From Stentor roeselii (Eukaryota > Ciliophora > Heterotrichea > Heterotrichida > Stentoridae), in NCBI GenBank assembly GCA_006503475.1, contig RSEH01000001.1:230726-294725 (forward strand): 64,000 nucleotides of DNA. Direction: 5' to 3'. Shown in pieces: positions 1-11,314 of this stretch. A program made the translations under genes and the position numbers. The notes beneath the pieces were generated by a model. It was not told where the DNA came from and did not search any database. It saw nothing but the letters and a program-made list of their open reading frames with translations. Each line of letters opens with the position of its first letter. Position 1 is the first letter of the stretch.

Positions 1-102
1 TAAGTATAATAGCTATCTAAATTCAATAACTAAAATGATTTAAAAATCCACAGTTGAAGCATATTCATCATTAAAAATTTTAATTCTCTAAATTCATAAA
101 CC

Positions 103-2472
103 TTAACTATTATTCAATAAACTCTCTAACCTCGAAACAATATCATAAAAATCAAGTCTATTTCCCGGATTTTCTTCACAACACCTAGCAACCAAATCCT
201 TCAAATCATTTGAATATTCTCCTTGAATCAAATCAACATTAAGTCTATCAATAATTTGTTTATTTAGCTTTTCAATGTAAATCTGTCTTTCTAGAGGTTC
301 CGCAAAAATTTCCCACAAAACAATAGAGTAAGAAAAGACATCGCAAGCGGTAGTATAAAATTTTCCAGATTTAACCTCAGGGGCCATCCATCCAAAAGTT
401 CCAACTCGATTAGTCATTCGGTTGATGCCTTCTATTCGAGATAAGCCGAAATCAGTTATCTTTACAATTGGTTCTTCATTTATATTCAAAACTTGCTTGC
501 TGATGAGAATGTTCTCACTTTTAAGGTCTCGATGAAGAATTGGTGGACTTTGGCTATGCATAAAAAGCATGGCTTTAGCGATGTCTAAAGCGATTTTGAG
601 TTTTGATCTGGAAGAGATTTTGTTGTAGAAAAGAAATTTGTCTAAAGATCCTTCTTTGCAGTATTCGTATATGAGATTTAGTTGATCGTATTCATCATAG
701 AAGTAACCTAAAAATTTTACGATATTAGGATGTTGTAATCTGGAATTTGATAAAATTTCTCGCTCTAAATATTTTTTATCAACAAAATTATTAATAAAAA
801 CCTTTACTGCTACTTCTTCGTTATTTAAAATTCCTTTAAGAACCTTAGAAGTCGATCCAGATCCCAGCTCATCTTCAGAGATAATGATTTGAGCTGGATC
901 GATTTTCATCTCTTCTAATTTTCCAGCATGTATAGAATCTCTATGAATGCAAATTTCTAGAGTTAGAGGAACTGAAACTTGAAAATCAATAAAAGGAAAC
1001 CTATTGTAAATTGTTTGAAGTTTCCTTGAAAAGATAATTCTTGCACTAATTAAGTTATTTTTAAATTCACCTAAGTTTATAATATTTTTCATTAAGTAAG
1101 AGTAAATAATTAGTATTTCATTCACAACAGATTCAGTAATATTACCAAAAAAATTTAAAACTTCTTTTTGACTTAATACTTTCGATAAAAACCTTATCAA
1201 ATGACCCAAATACTTTAAAATCATCTCAGAATACTCATTAAAACAATCCAATTTCCAACAAGTTCCAATATCCACATTAAAACTCCCAATTAATTCATAC
1301 TTATCCCTCAAAATCCCCAAATAACTCTCCAGAAAATTATCCTGTCCAACAAATTTTCTATAAAACTTCTCAATTTTCTGTTTAATCTCTAAAAATTTCT
1401 CTCTATAAGCTAAAGTATTTACTTTCAGCGAATAAGAATGAATAAGCCAAACAGCCTTCAAAGCTTTTTCCTGAGAATCAATTTTTTTCTTTACAAGACA
1501 TCCAAAAAACTTAGAAAAACTTGCCGGGTCTGCAGTTTTTTCCAGAAGTTTCTGAAAATATCTGGGATTAGGAACATCTCTCGAGTTTAAAATAGAAGAA
1601 ATTAAAGAATCAGTTGATTTATTTAAAAATTCAGTGATTTTCGAGAATTGCTGAGGAACTGATGTGAAAACTTGTTTAATTGCATCAAGACTTCCTCTAA
1701 GCATCGGGTCGATAATAAAGCAAAGTTTGAAAACTCTTCGAAAAATCGGATTTTGCTCGTTTTCAACAAGTGCTTGTTTTTCATCGTCGAATTTATCTAA
1801 AGTCTCTGAAGGGTGAAGGATTTTAAATAAAATACATCCTAAGCTCCAGATGTCGACTGCTGGGCTGATGTTGTATCCGTGCTTTATTAGTTCTGGGGCC
1901 TTGAAATGTTTGTTTTGAATTGAAATACGTTTTTTCAGCTTTGATGCTTCAAGGTTAAGATCTTCTAGATTAAGAGAGTTTTCGAATCCGATGATTTTTA
2001 ACTTCAGGTCTTTGTTTATGAAGATTGTTTCGAGATTTAAACAAGAGTGAATCAGTTGTTTTTCATGGACTTGCTTTAGAAGGGTTATTAAAGGAATGAT
2101 TAAACTTTGGGGATCTATTGATACTTTTTGCTTTAAGTAAGAAGATAGGGGCAGAAAGTCTTTTAAGGTGTAGATTAGGAAGTGCTTGTTGTTTAGTTCG
2201 ACTTTTTCTAGGATTTGAAGAGAAATCTTTTGCTTTTCGTTTATTTGGGTTAGGATTTTTATTTCTTTTTCTATGGATTTTTCGGGAGATTTTGTGTTGT
2301 AGAGTTTTACTAGGTAGAAAGTTTCACGCTTCTTGTAGATGTAGTTTATCAGGTTTGGCGTTGATGGAAGGTTTTGGTGGAATTCTAGAGTATGATCTCT
2401 TGTAGTTAGACACATGCTTGCATTAATCAAGCTCCATGAATTTCTGTTTTCCATATATATAATGTTCTTCAT
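103..2472 (-). CDS. Dual-domain protein: N-terminal pseudokinase plus C-terminal TKL-type kinase
   Basis: About 789 residues. The first ATG in frame is at 2472, with a second candidate at 2454 that is also plausible. The N-terminal third has a kinase fold signature (VDIWSLGCILFK), but the catalytic loop reads HSCLNLETIF instead of HRDxKxxN and the DFG position reads GFE, so it should be a pseudokinase. A helical middle of ~300 residues follows. The C-terminal ~270 residues are a complete protein kinase: glycine loop ELGSGSTSKVLKG, lysine EEVAVKVF, catalytic HRDLKSENIL, KITDFGLSR and GWMAPEV. The TKL-like wording (HRDLKSEN, GTFGWMAPE) suggests Ser/Thr specificity. The fold and active kinase are clear from sequence; substrate and pathway are unknown. 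Confidence 0.85.
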   Translation of the reverse strand: MKNIIYMENRNSWSLINASMCLTTRDHTLEFHQNLPSTPNLINYIYKKRETFYLVKLYNTKSPEKSIEKEIKILTQINEKQKISLQILEKVELNNKHFLIYTLKDFLPLSSYLKQKVSIDPQSLIIPLITLLKQVHEKQLIHSCLNLETIFINKDLKLKIIGFENSLNLEDLNLEASKLKKRISIQNKHFKAPELIKHGYNISPAVDIWSLGCILFKILHPSETLDKFDDEKQALVENEQNPIFRRVFKLCFIIDPMLRGSLDAIKQVFTSVPQQFSKITEFLNKSTDSLISSILNSRDVPNPRYFQKLLEKTADPASFSKFFGCLVKKKIDSQEKALKAVWLIHSYSLKVNTLAYREKFLEIKQKIEKFYRKFVGQDNFLESYLGILRDKYELIGSFNVDIGTCWKLDCFNEYSEMILKYLGHLIRFLSKVLSQKEVLNFFGNITESVVNEILIIYSYLMKNIINLGEFKNNLISARIIFSRKLQTIYNRFPFIDFQVSVPLTLEICIHRDSIHAGKLEEMKIDPAQIIISEDELGSGSTSKVLKGILNNEEVAVKVFINNFVDKKYLEREILSNSRLQHPNIVKFLGYFYDEYDQLNLIYEYCKEGSLDKFLFYNKISSRSKLKIALDIAKAMLFMHSQSPPILHRDLKSENILISKQVLNINEEPIVKITDFGLSRIEGINRMTNRVGTFGWMAPEVKSGKFYTTACDVFSYSIVLWEIFAEPLERQIYIEKLNKQIIDRLNVDLIQGEYSNDLKDLVARCCEENPGNRLDFYDIVSRLESLLNNS

Positions 2473-4016
2473 TTCTAAAATATAGATGATTCTAAAATAC
2501 TGATTCAATAAATCAAATAAAACTTTAGGATAGATGATTATACAAACTGATGTTCATAAATATCTAATTACTTAAATTTCAGGTCTATCATTTAAATCAG
2601 AAGTATTCTTAAGTAAATTGAAATCCTAAAAATTTCCACAAAGACTTAACAATTCACCTATCGACAGAAGTGGGAAATAACTGAATTCATTCACAGTAAA
2701 CATTATTCTTCATTAATAAATTCAAAGACTTAAGTTTCTAAGGTTAACCAGGAACTAAATGATTCCCTAAAAATAAAAGACACAAATCACATTAAAGATT
2801 CAATTCTTTTTCTGTAATTATAATTATCAGACTTAAATAATCAGTGTTTTGAACAAAATTATCGATTCATCAATGCTTAATTAACATAAATATAGATGAA
2901 AACTCACATATACTCTGAGGACTCGGAATAGAATATTTGTCTTTGTCAGCTTTCAGGATATTGGAAATATTAAGTGAATTATATGTTTTAAAAGATTTTG
3001 AATTATTTCGATTGGTGCTATATTTGGTAAACTTTCAAGTGTCGAGGTGACATAAGGTTAGAATCTTCACATAATAAATATAAATCAGGATAAATTTAGA
3101 AGATTATCAATTGTTTATTATAAGTTGATCTTTTGAAACATTAATCAATTATTTTACTTTGTGTGATTTACTTTCTAATATTTGTATAAATGGATTAATT
3201 AGCCTAACTTGAATACTAGAAATAATCTGTTTTATTTATTAATCTTGATTTGAACACTATCAAGATTAGATATAACGGAAGAATCATTCTAAGGTTGATT
3301 AACTATTCAACAGCTCAATTTCTTCAATGAGTTTTTTTTATAATAAGAATTGACTTATAAGCTCAGCCATTCATATATTCAATTTCAAATAATAAAAAAA
3401 TTCAAATCTTTAAATAAATTTTGAATGAATTATAAAGATTTGAGTGAAAAAAATTGTTTATATAATCTATCGCTACTCCAAGTTTAATTATTTATGTGAA
3501 AGTTTGTGAAATATGTCAATTAGGGAATTAATGTAAAATTTGTTTCGAGACTCAATTTTATGAAAGATGAATTTTTCCAATATGTGAAATTTTTACAAAA
3601 AGTAAATCAGTGCATCTCTCAAGCCTGAAAAAGAAGAAAATTTCGCCTATAAACTGAATATAGTATGCCTTTCAAGGTATTTAATCGGTTTTATATTGGT
3701 AAGATAGGCCTGACTTAGAAATTTTCATATCTAATTTACTAGAGAATCCTCTTTAATCATAAACTGTGTTCTACACTTCAACATTTCCTGATTATGATAC
3801 TCTGAAATAAGTGCTTTTCTTCAAAATATTATAATTTCAGTAATCTAGCCTGCTATAATAAGTTAATCATACTTAGCTCATAATTTAATTCAAAGTAGAT
3901 TAAGCTGAATAGTTAAACAATTCAACTTGAATAATCTCAGCATGAGATTATTTAACCTTTCAAATTTATACCCACTCGATGAATAAATAATCCTCTTATT
4001 ACTTAAGGACTTAATA
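2473..4016. other. Gene-free AT-rich stretch
   Basis: No supportable intact gene. A protein-like reading on the + strand near 3620-3800 is broken by TAA, TAG and TGA and resembles nothing I recognise. The last ~130 bp (from ~3888) resembles the upstream flank of the second E2-like gene (from ~5236), so it belongs to the duplicated unit. Confidence 0.4.
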
Positions 4017-4502
4017 ATGGCAGTATATAGAAGAATCGATAAAGAGTTCAAAGATTTCCAACAAAACATGCCATCAATCGTCCATTCTCTAGTAAAAGCC
4101 GATCTTATGAACTGGATGATCACATTAAAAGGCCCTGATTCAAGCCCATATGAAGGAGGTTTTTTCAAGATCTTAGTAACATTCAAAAATGAATACCCTT
4201 TTAAAGCACCTACTTTCAGAATCATTACCAAAATTTTTCATCCAAATATCTTGCCTGAAGGTTTATTTTGTAGATGTTGCGGGCAGTGCTCAGAGAAAAA
4301 CTGGCATCCTGCTTTAACTATATACAAAATTATGTTCATGATTCATGATTTACTTGAAAGATATGATGATAAATGCGATCTCGTTGTTGGAAGATTAAGA
4401 GATTTCGAAGAAGATAAAATGAGATTTTATAGCATTGCAAGAGATTTTACTTTGATTTATGCGGGAGAGGTTCAGGATGATCAGGGTTTTAAGATGGATT
4501 AA
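4017..4502 (+). CDS. Ubiquitin-conjugating (E2/UBC-fold) enzyme, copy 1
   Basis: 161 residues, one UBC domain, near the usual E2 length of ~150. Family landmarks in order are WMITLKGPDSSPYEGGFF (residues ~33-50), YPFKAPTFR, HPN at 75-77, and the predicted catalytic cysteine in GLFC at residue 85, followed by W-x-PALT. E2 enzymes accept ubiquitin from E1 on this cysteine and pass it to substrates with E3 ligases. Oddly, the active-site loop carries extra cysteines (CRCCGQC) and is a few residues longer than in typical E2s. It is the first of a tandem pair with the gene starting at 5381. Likely a divergent but catalytically intact E2; ubiquitin versus a ubiquitin-like modifier cannot be told. 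Confidence 0.85.
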   Translation: MAVYRRIDKEFKDFQQNMPSIVHSLVKADLMNWMITLKGPDSSPYEGGFFKILVTFKNEYPFKAPTFRIITKIFHPNILPEGLFCRCCGQCSEKNWHPALTIYKIMFMIHDLLERYDDKCDLVVGRLRDFEEDKMRFYSIARDFTLIYAGEVQDDQGFKMD

Positions 4503-5380
4503 AGTTTATGTGGGAGATATAGTAAATAAGTGCATGGTTTTAAGAATTTTAGAAAAAAATTATTGTGAATGTTTTTTTTATAGACTTATCATCGAATTTG
4601 ATAAATAAGATTTTTGTTAGAATTAAATAACATTTTCCAAAAACATTGATGTTTGCAAATCTACTCACTTTTGTATTTCAAAATAATTATTAAGAATACT
4701 TAGTATTCACATTCTCCTCCTTGATTTTAATACTTTTTTGCCACTAGAGGGATAGCATGAGATATATACTAAACTTCTAAAAAGATCAATGTTTATATCA
4801 AATCAGCGAAAATTAGTTCATAGATATTGTTCAATAGAGTGATACGTTGTAGACTTTTATATCTTATTATCTGGCTTCTCATTAATAATTAATCTCAAAC
4901 TTTTTATAAAAATATTCAATTTTTATCAATAGTATATACAAAATACGTTTTCTACCTCAATACATACTAAACTCTCATCAATATTTATTTATTTTGTTTT
5001 GATATAGTGGTGAGATTAGATGCCAAGTATTAAAGATAATGAAATAAGATCGAATAATTATGATCATTTCCTTATCATTTTTCCCATATCTTTAAATTTT
5101 TTTGTTATACTTATAATCCATATTTCGATTCTAAGAGATAAACCAACTATAAAATTATTAATTTTAAAGGATAGCTAGTAGTAATTAAATAATCGATAAT
5201 TCTTTGATGTATTAAAAGTGATCGATAAAAAGTTCTTATTATTCAAAGTAGATCAAGCGAATTCTTTACACGATTTAAACTTTAAAGATCTCAACATAAA
5301 ATTATCAAACATTCGTATAATCCTCTCTAATAATTAACATATTCCAATCACTCTTCATCTTAGAACCTTAATATTAAATA
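4503..5380. other. Spacer between duplicated E2-like genes
   Basis: 878 bp of very AT-rich DNA with no gene I can support. The right end (from ~5236, beginning attcaaagtagatcaagc) is similar to the sequence before copy 1 (from ~3888), which marks the duplication boundary. Confidence 0.4.
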
Positions 5381-5857
5381 ATGACTTCAAGAGCTTTATT
5401 AAGAGTCGAAAAAGAGTTCAACGAATTCAAGAAAAACATGCCGTCAATCGTCCAATCTTTAGAAAAAATTGACGATTTAAGCTGGATAGTCACATTGAAA
5501 GGTCCTGAGTCAAGTCCATACCAAGGAGGCTTTTTCAAGATCTTAGTGGAATTCAGCAATGCATACCCTTTTAATCCTCCTAATTTCAGAATTATTTCAA
5601 AGATTCTTCATCTAAACATCTCTCAAAGAGGTACTATTTGTGAATGTTGCTGGGAAATTAGAAGTGAATGGAGTCCTACTTATACAGTAATCAAAAAAAT
5701 TTTCATTATTCATGAAGTGCTTGAGTCCTACAAATATGATTGTGGGCTGGATGTTGATAGATTTGGGAATTTTCGAGAAGATAAAATGAAGTTTTATAAT
5801 ATGATTAGAGAATATACTCTGAAGTATGAGGAAGGGGATGATTATTATCGGATATAG
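5381..5857 (+). CDS. Divergent UBC-fold protein, copy 2 (HPN changed to HLN)
   Basis: 158 residues, clearly a tandem duplicate of the upstream E2-like gene. The landmarks are LSWIVTLKGPESSPYQGGFF, YPFNPPNFR and a cysteine at 87 in GTICECC followed by W-SPTYT. The HPN tripeptide of E2 enzymes is HLN here (77-79). The Asn, which supports catalysis, is kept; the Pro is lost. It may be an active divergent E2 or a weak one. About 130 bp of upstream DNA is duplicated too, so the promoter probably came with the gene. Confidence 0.8.
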   Translation: MTSRALLRVEKEFNEFKKNMPSIVQSLEKIDDLSWIVTLKGPESSPYQGGFFKILVEFSNAYPFNPPNFRIISKILHLNISQRGTICECCWEIRSEWSPTYTVIKKIFIIHEVLESYKYDCGLDVDRFGNFREDKMKFYNMIREYTLKYEEGDDYYRI

Positions 5858-6117
5858 GACATTATGCAATAGTTAGGAGCTAATTTTAGTTATTAATTGA
5901 AATGTTTTAGGAGTTTATTAGAAAAGAAACTTTGTTAAAAGAATGTTTGAAGAAACTTAGATTTCAAGAGTATTTAAATGGATATTTATTTAAATATTTT
6001 GAATAATCTTCAATTTTAAGAGTTAGGAAAAAACTTAGATTTTTAGTGGATTTCATATACTATCAGACATATAAAAAGCTAACAACCCAATTAATTAACC
6101 AAAACATTCCAATAAAG

Positions 6118-8183
6118 ATGAACTGTTCACAATGTAACCAAGGCGCTGCCTTCCTTTGTCTCTACTGCTCAAATATAAAACTCTGTTTATTTCACTTCGC
6201 GGACCATTTAGCCCGAAACGAGAGCCATAAATTCAAAAAGTTGACATCATCCTTAGAAGATCCAGAAAGATCAATATTAAACAAAGAGCTCTCAAAAAGA
6301 CTCTCTCTTCTCAAATCTCTAAAAGACTCTCTAACAACCGAGACCTCAAAAGTAATAAAAACAATATGCGACTTCAGCATATCACAGATAAACACCATAA
6401 ATAACTACATCCAATACTACAGAAGTTTACAGAAAAAAACTGAATTCATCTCAAAAGAACTCGAAGAAATAAGAAATATTTTAAATACTAATTTGAAAAC
6501 TCATCCTCTAAACTTAAACAACTTGACAGAAGAGGTAAAAAAGTTTTACTCTCATCAATTCCTAACTTTAGACCATGACCTAAAAAAACAGTCAATTTTG
6601 ATTGAAAAGAAATTCCTTCAGAATCATTCAGGATCTTTGTTGTGTCTGGATATTTCCAATGATGGAAGCAAAGCGATTACAGGATCTTCTGATACAACTT
6701 TAAGGATTTGGGATGTTTTTAATAAGGTGCAAATCGCTTGCTTGACTGGACATAAAGCTTCTGTTTCGTGTGTTACTCTTAGTCGTGACTAGTCGTTAGC
6801 TATCAGCGGGTCTCATGATAAAAGTATCAGGATCTGGGATCTTAAAAAGTTGAGTCTGAAAAAAGTATCAAGGCGACATTTAGGACCTGTTTCTTTTGTC
6901 AAGTTTACCAAAGATGAAGATTTTATCATTACTGGATCTTTTTTAAAAGAAATTTTTATTTGGGGGTCTGCGATGGATGAATTGATAGAAAAAATTTCAT
7001 TGAATGAAATTATTGTTTCGGAATTTGTTAGTCCTAAAATGAGTTGATTATTGGCACAAGAATGAATCTGTATAAATATAATTTGGAAACTTTTAGTATT
7101 GATTACTCATTTAAAGCTCATGATGATGCAATTGGATCCATAGTTACAACTGAAAGTAATAAGTTTATTATTTCTGGTTCTAAAGATTGCCTGATAAAGG
7201 TTTGGGATAATGTTTCAATGAAACTCTATTCTTGTCTAGGAGGCCACAGTGATGAAATAATTTCTATATCTGTGACCTCAGATGATGCAAAACTTGTTTC
7301 TAGTTCACAAGACATGTCAATTATTCTCTGGCACCTTGAATCAGGGTCAATTATTCACAAGTTTACGAATAACCTAGGCAGGGTTTGGGAAGTTCAAACT
7401 AAAAACGATTTAATATTATCAGTATCAGAAGAAGGTAGAATTGGAGTTTCTAAAATTTCTACGAAAAAATTTGAATATTTCATCTCAGTTCGAAGTTTTA
7501 CTGCCGAGTCTCAAAGCCTTAAAGGTCAATTAGTTGCTTTTGGAAGATTCAATGATGTTATTATTTGGGACTTTCTTAATGACCATGAAACAGTACTTAA
7601 AGGTCATAGTTTTATTGTTAGCAGTTTGTGTTTATCATCCAATAAGAAATTCTTGATAAGTTGCTCATTTGGTCAGAAAAATAATGTGATCCTTTGGGAT
7701 CTTACACAAAACAATAACTCTTATTCACTAAACGGCCATCACAGTTCAGTGTTATGTGTTGACATTTCAGAAAACGAAAGCTTCGCCTTAACAGGAGATG
7801 ATTTAGGGTATCTAATAATTTGGAACATCACAAATTTTAGCCAAGAGTGCATATTTCAAGGGCACACTGAAAAAGTGACTACTGTGAAAATATCTCATAA
7901 CCAATGCTTTGCTGCATCAGCTGGAAATGATAAAACTGTAATCATTTGGAATATTCGAACGAAAAATCTATATACTTGCTTTTATGGACATCAATTACAT
8001 ATCGAGAAGGTTTTCTTTACGGAAGATGATAAATTTATTGTTTCTATCGCGAAATTCGAAGGGTTTATCATCTGGAGTCTTGATGAAAAAAATATGAAAC
8101 ATTTCTTTCAGAATTTAGATGAGTCAAAAGAATGGCTGGCTTCGAATAAAGATTTGAAGAAAATAATAGAAAGGTTTGTTTAG
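6118..8183 (+). pseudogene. B-box/WD40 protein gene with an in-frame TAG and a frameshift
   Basis: The start is the first ATG of the frame, encoding MNCSQCNQGAAF. An N-terminal B-box-like zinc finger (CSQC, CLYC, LCLFHFADH) is followed by a coiled coil and then many WD40 repeats. Two interruptions lie inside the repeats. A TAG at 6790-6792 replaces the single residue expected between SRD and SLAISGSHD, with repeat length otherwise perfect. At ~7044 the frame moves by -1 (SPKM into LIIGTRM), again with the repeat otherwise intact. No 15-nt GT..AG intron with A at position 10 explains either. A 17-nt GT..AG at 7027-7043 would rejoin the frames but would delete a core WD strand. It is a recent pseudogene, a gene with sequencing errors, or a gene decoded unusually. 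Confidence 0.7.
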
Positions 8184-9866
8184 AATATTATTTTATTAGT
8201 TGAAATTAGGGATTTAGGGTTCGAATAGGTCATCAATATTTATTAGAAATCCATGTCCAAATATCTAACCTAAAACCCCATTCGTTACAAACGCATTCTC
8301 TGTTGATTTTTTAAACATCTTGTATTTTTTTTCTTGATGAAACACTAACTCAAGCTCCAATTTATTTATATTTAGATTTCAAATGGATACTACCTAAATC
8401 TTGCAAGATTTTGATGAGTTAAATGCGATCTACTTATGAATACGATCATGCCTAAATCTCAAGTACTTATCTACTTTATTTAACTATCTGAAACTTCCAC
8501 ACCTGAATAAAATTTAAAATAACAAAACTAAATCCTTGCACTGTTTCAGATCATTTATTAAAATATCTTTATAATAAATGGAAAACAAGTTGCGAAAAAT
8601 AAGTGCTTTTTGAGAGTTGAGTACCATTTCCAAGTGCCTAACAACAAGTAAAAAAATGAAAAAATAATAAAGTAAGAAGACCCATTCCAAGATGCACATT
8701 TGATACAAGTAAAGCTTTACTAAGCGAAATTTCTAGTTTTTTAAGATAATCGAAATCATCTGCAAGTTCATTATTTAATCGCATCAAAGACTAAGTTCGA
8801 CAGAATAATCCTCGGCATCATTTTTATTTTGGAAAATTTTGCATTACTGATCGTTAAGATGATGGATTCTTGATCATGGACTTTATCATGAGATTCATAA
8901 TGATGCTTATATGGTTTTATGATAAGTTTCATTATCATAACCCTAACCAAGTGAGTACTTCGCATGACTGAGCTTCTTATTGATGTTACTGGTAAATATA
9001 ATATTGCAACTTTATATGCTATTTGAGGTTCAAATGAATATGAAACTAATCAGTTTTCGAATGAAGAATATAATCATCTAATTATTTAATTGAGTCATAG
9101 TCATCCTGTCGTAATCCTCGAACTCCCTCTTAAACATGATTCCCACTATGAAAGCAAAATTATCTAAAACCGAAGTTTTATCTTAAAACTCATGATTCAA
9201 TACTTTCTCGATCAAGTCCTTAAATCATCTAATCACAGAAAACTGACTTCATCATTAACTACAAGCTTGACGCGCTGATCTATACTTGCATCGTTTTAAT
9301 TTCATGAGTAACAGACTGCTAATATGGAAGAGATTCACACGAATCATCAATTTTTCAATATTTTTCTTTGTTCCTTAGGTCTTTCCGCGGTCTTTTATTT
9401 TGACAAGTTTATGGCAGTAATTCGATGACTTGAATCAAGAATAAATCAACCCTCACAGACTTAAATCAAAATATTGAGAAAGGTTGAACCATGTGACTAC
9501 CACTGCCATTAAAACTTCTTCTGTTTCTTTACAACTCAACCTTCCCTGGGTTTCAAAATGCCTAAGAGTAAAGATTTAATTGCAAGGCCTCCTTAACTTA
9601 AGCCTTTTTCCTGGCGATATTATCTCTGGTCTGGAAGAGTTCAAGCCTTGAAAAGTCGTTTAAAGTACCAGAAATCTTTGCGATGAATAATATTTTCTAA
9701 TAGACTAACAACTTTAAACCACGATGAAATCTCTACAGTGAAGATAACTTCAAGAAATATAGTTAACTTAAAAGAACTATAAAAAGATAAGTTTTAAAAA
9801 GCAAAAGATTATTTCCATTATGATAAATTAATTATTTATTGAATATAATCAGGTAACCTAACGGAA
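8184..9866. other. Gene-poor stretch with possible gene remnants
   Basis: 1.7 kb without an intact gene. On the + strand ~9409-9695 reads as a fairly GC-rich, protein-like frame (MPKSKDLIARPP, then KPFSWRYYLWSGRVQALK) interrupted by four TAA codons and no TGA, ending in TGA. I cannot assign a family. The rest shows only short ORFs. Confidence 0.35.
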
Positions 9867-10781
9867 ATGAAGAATTTTATCAGACTAGATAATCTTTACT
9901 CTCTCGCAGAAAGTCCTCCTCCATCACTACAAAGATACAGTGAAAACCTTTTTTCATCCTTAAACACTTCAGGTTACTATGTGAAGACCGGCATTTCAGT
10001 GATCAATGACAAAAAAAGGTCACTTTTAAAAGTACCTAAAAGCCTAATGAAAAAACACCATCACCTAGAAACTCTTGAAAACCTTCAAAAATCTTTCGAA
10101 ACTCCAGTCATGGTAAGTCCAATTCAAATCACAACACCCAAACCGCCAACTTCCTCGAAACTCGACCCGAAAAGTTCATCGACTTGCAAGTCAGCCCGAA
10201 TGACAATAATCTCTTCAAACCGATATCGAGAAAACCCCAACAAGGAAAACTTGAAAACCGCCTTAGAAGCCATTTCGAAACTTCCTCCTATTCAAAAAGA
10301 ACTCAAAAAAGAACAATTAAAACAAGATAGTCCGAAAAAATCTGATATTGAAAAATTGATTGAAAGTCAAACTTCTGGAAATTCTTCGAAATTTCATCAA
10401 AAATTAACGAAAATGAAAAATCTTGAACGTTTAAAAATTGATTCGAGTTTTGATAAGGAACGGGTTGATGATAAAAGTCAGAACTCTGATCCGAGTCCTG
10501 TACGTAAAGTTAAGAAAAGTAGCCCTGAACGACGGGGAAATTCTCAGAGGTTTTTGAAGTGTAAAAAGAAAAAGGAAAGTTTTTTGAGCTTGTTGAAAAA
10601 AATACAGAATTCTAGAGAAGCTGTTACGCAGCAGAGTCCTAGTTCTTCCTCAGATGACTGTGAAGACTATCCAAAGAACTTCGACTACCAACAAGAATCC
10701 CTAAGAATCCTCAAAAACACTTCAACCTTCGCCACTAAAATAATGAAAAACATCCGTCAAGCCCGTCATAAAAACTTTTAA
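9867..10781 (+). CDS. Lys/Ser-rich, probably disordered protein of unknown function
   Basis: 304 residues, intact frame from ATG. The composition is dominated by K, S, P, E and N, with many SP/TP dipeptides (SPPPSL, VSPIQ, DSPKK, DPSPVRK, SSPERR) and basic clusters (KCKKKKES). There are no transmembrane segments, signal peptide or recognised domain. Such proteins are often phosphoregulated cytoskeletal or nuclear factors, but that is only a composition-based guess. It ends 14 bp before the next gene on the same strand. Confidence 0.75.
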   Translation: MKNFIRLDNLYSLAESPPPSLQRYSENLFSSLNTSGYYVKTGISVINDKKRSLLKVPKSLMKKHHHLETLENLQKSFETPVMVSPIQITTPKPPTSSKLDPKSSSTCKSARMTIISSNRYRENPNKENLKTALEAISKLPPIQKELKKEQLKQDSPKKSDIEKLIESQTSGNSSKFHQKLTKMKNLERLKIDSSFDKERVDDKSQNSDPSPVRKVKKSSPERRGNSQRFLKCKKKKESFLSLLKKIQNSREAVTQQSPSSSSDDCEDYPKNFDYQQESLRILKNTSTFATKIMKNIRQARHKNF

Positions 10782-10795
10782 CTAAATAATAAACA

Positions 10796-11305
10796 ATGGA
10801 AAACATTCTTCCCTTCGCTGAAATGCCTCCAGAAGAAGGACTCTGGGACACGGGAGGGATTTTGAGTCCATTTCAGCCAACTTTAAATGAAAACCTGATC
10901 CAAGTATTCACAAAGATTGCCCTGGGCACTGAAGACATCCTAATCGACCTGGGCTGTGGCGACGGGAGGGTCTTGTTATCAGCAGCTTTCATGCAATGCA
11001 AACTCGCAATCGGATATGAGTTGAATTCTGAACTTATTCAAATTGCGCGAAAAAACATTGATGAACTTGGACTTGAAGAAAGTGTAAAAATTTTCAATTG
11101 TGACTTTTTAGATGCGGAGTTGTTGGATGTTACGGTTATTTATATTTATCTTTTACCTGAAGCGATTAAAAAAATTGAGGGAATGCTGGTTAAAGCTTTT
11201 AGTTTGAAAACTCGAGTTATTGTTTCTTTGCACTTTCCTATTCCTTGGTGGCAAGGGGAGAATTTTCAGGGTTATTTTATCTATTATAATAGAAATTTAT
11301 CCTAA
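10796..11305 (+). CDS. Small SAM-dependent methyltransferase, FAM173/ATPSCKMT-like
   Basis: 169 residues, with a class I methyltransferase motif I DLGCGDGRVLLSAA and the acidic end of strand 2 in GYELNSELIQIARKN. The C-terminal part (VTVIYIYLLPEAIKKIE, then VIVSLHFPIPWW) matches the order and character of the FAM173 lysine methyltransferase family, which modifies mitochondrial proteins such as ATP-synthase c subunit or ANT. The class is certain and the subfamily likely. It converges on the next gene with 9 bp between stop codons. Confidence 0.8.
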   Translation: MENILPFAEMPPEEGLWDTGGILSPFQPTLNENLIQVFTKIALGTEDILIDLGCGDGRVLLSAAFMQCKLAIGYELNSELIQIARKNIDELGLEESVKIFNCDFLDAELLDVTVIYIYLLPEAIKKIEGMLVKAFSLKTRVIVSLHFPIPWWQGENFQGYFIYYNRNLS

Positions 11306-11314
11306 GTGAATTTT

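Noticed and set aside
3620-3880. Protein-like + strand frame upstream of the first E2-like gene
   Set aside because: Contains TAA, TAG and TGA, is AT-rich, and has no recognisable motif; not distinguishable from noise by eye.
7027-7043. 17-nt intron in the B-box/WD40 gene
   Set aside because: It would join the frames but delete the core strand of a WD repeat and does not match the 15-nt intron size; a 1-nt shift fits the repeat better.
8219-8230. ggttcgaata as a tRNA T-arm
   Set aside because: No acceptor stem, D-arm or anticodon arm can be formed with the flanking sequence.
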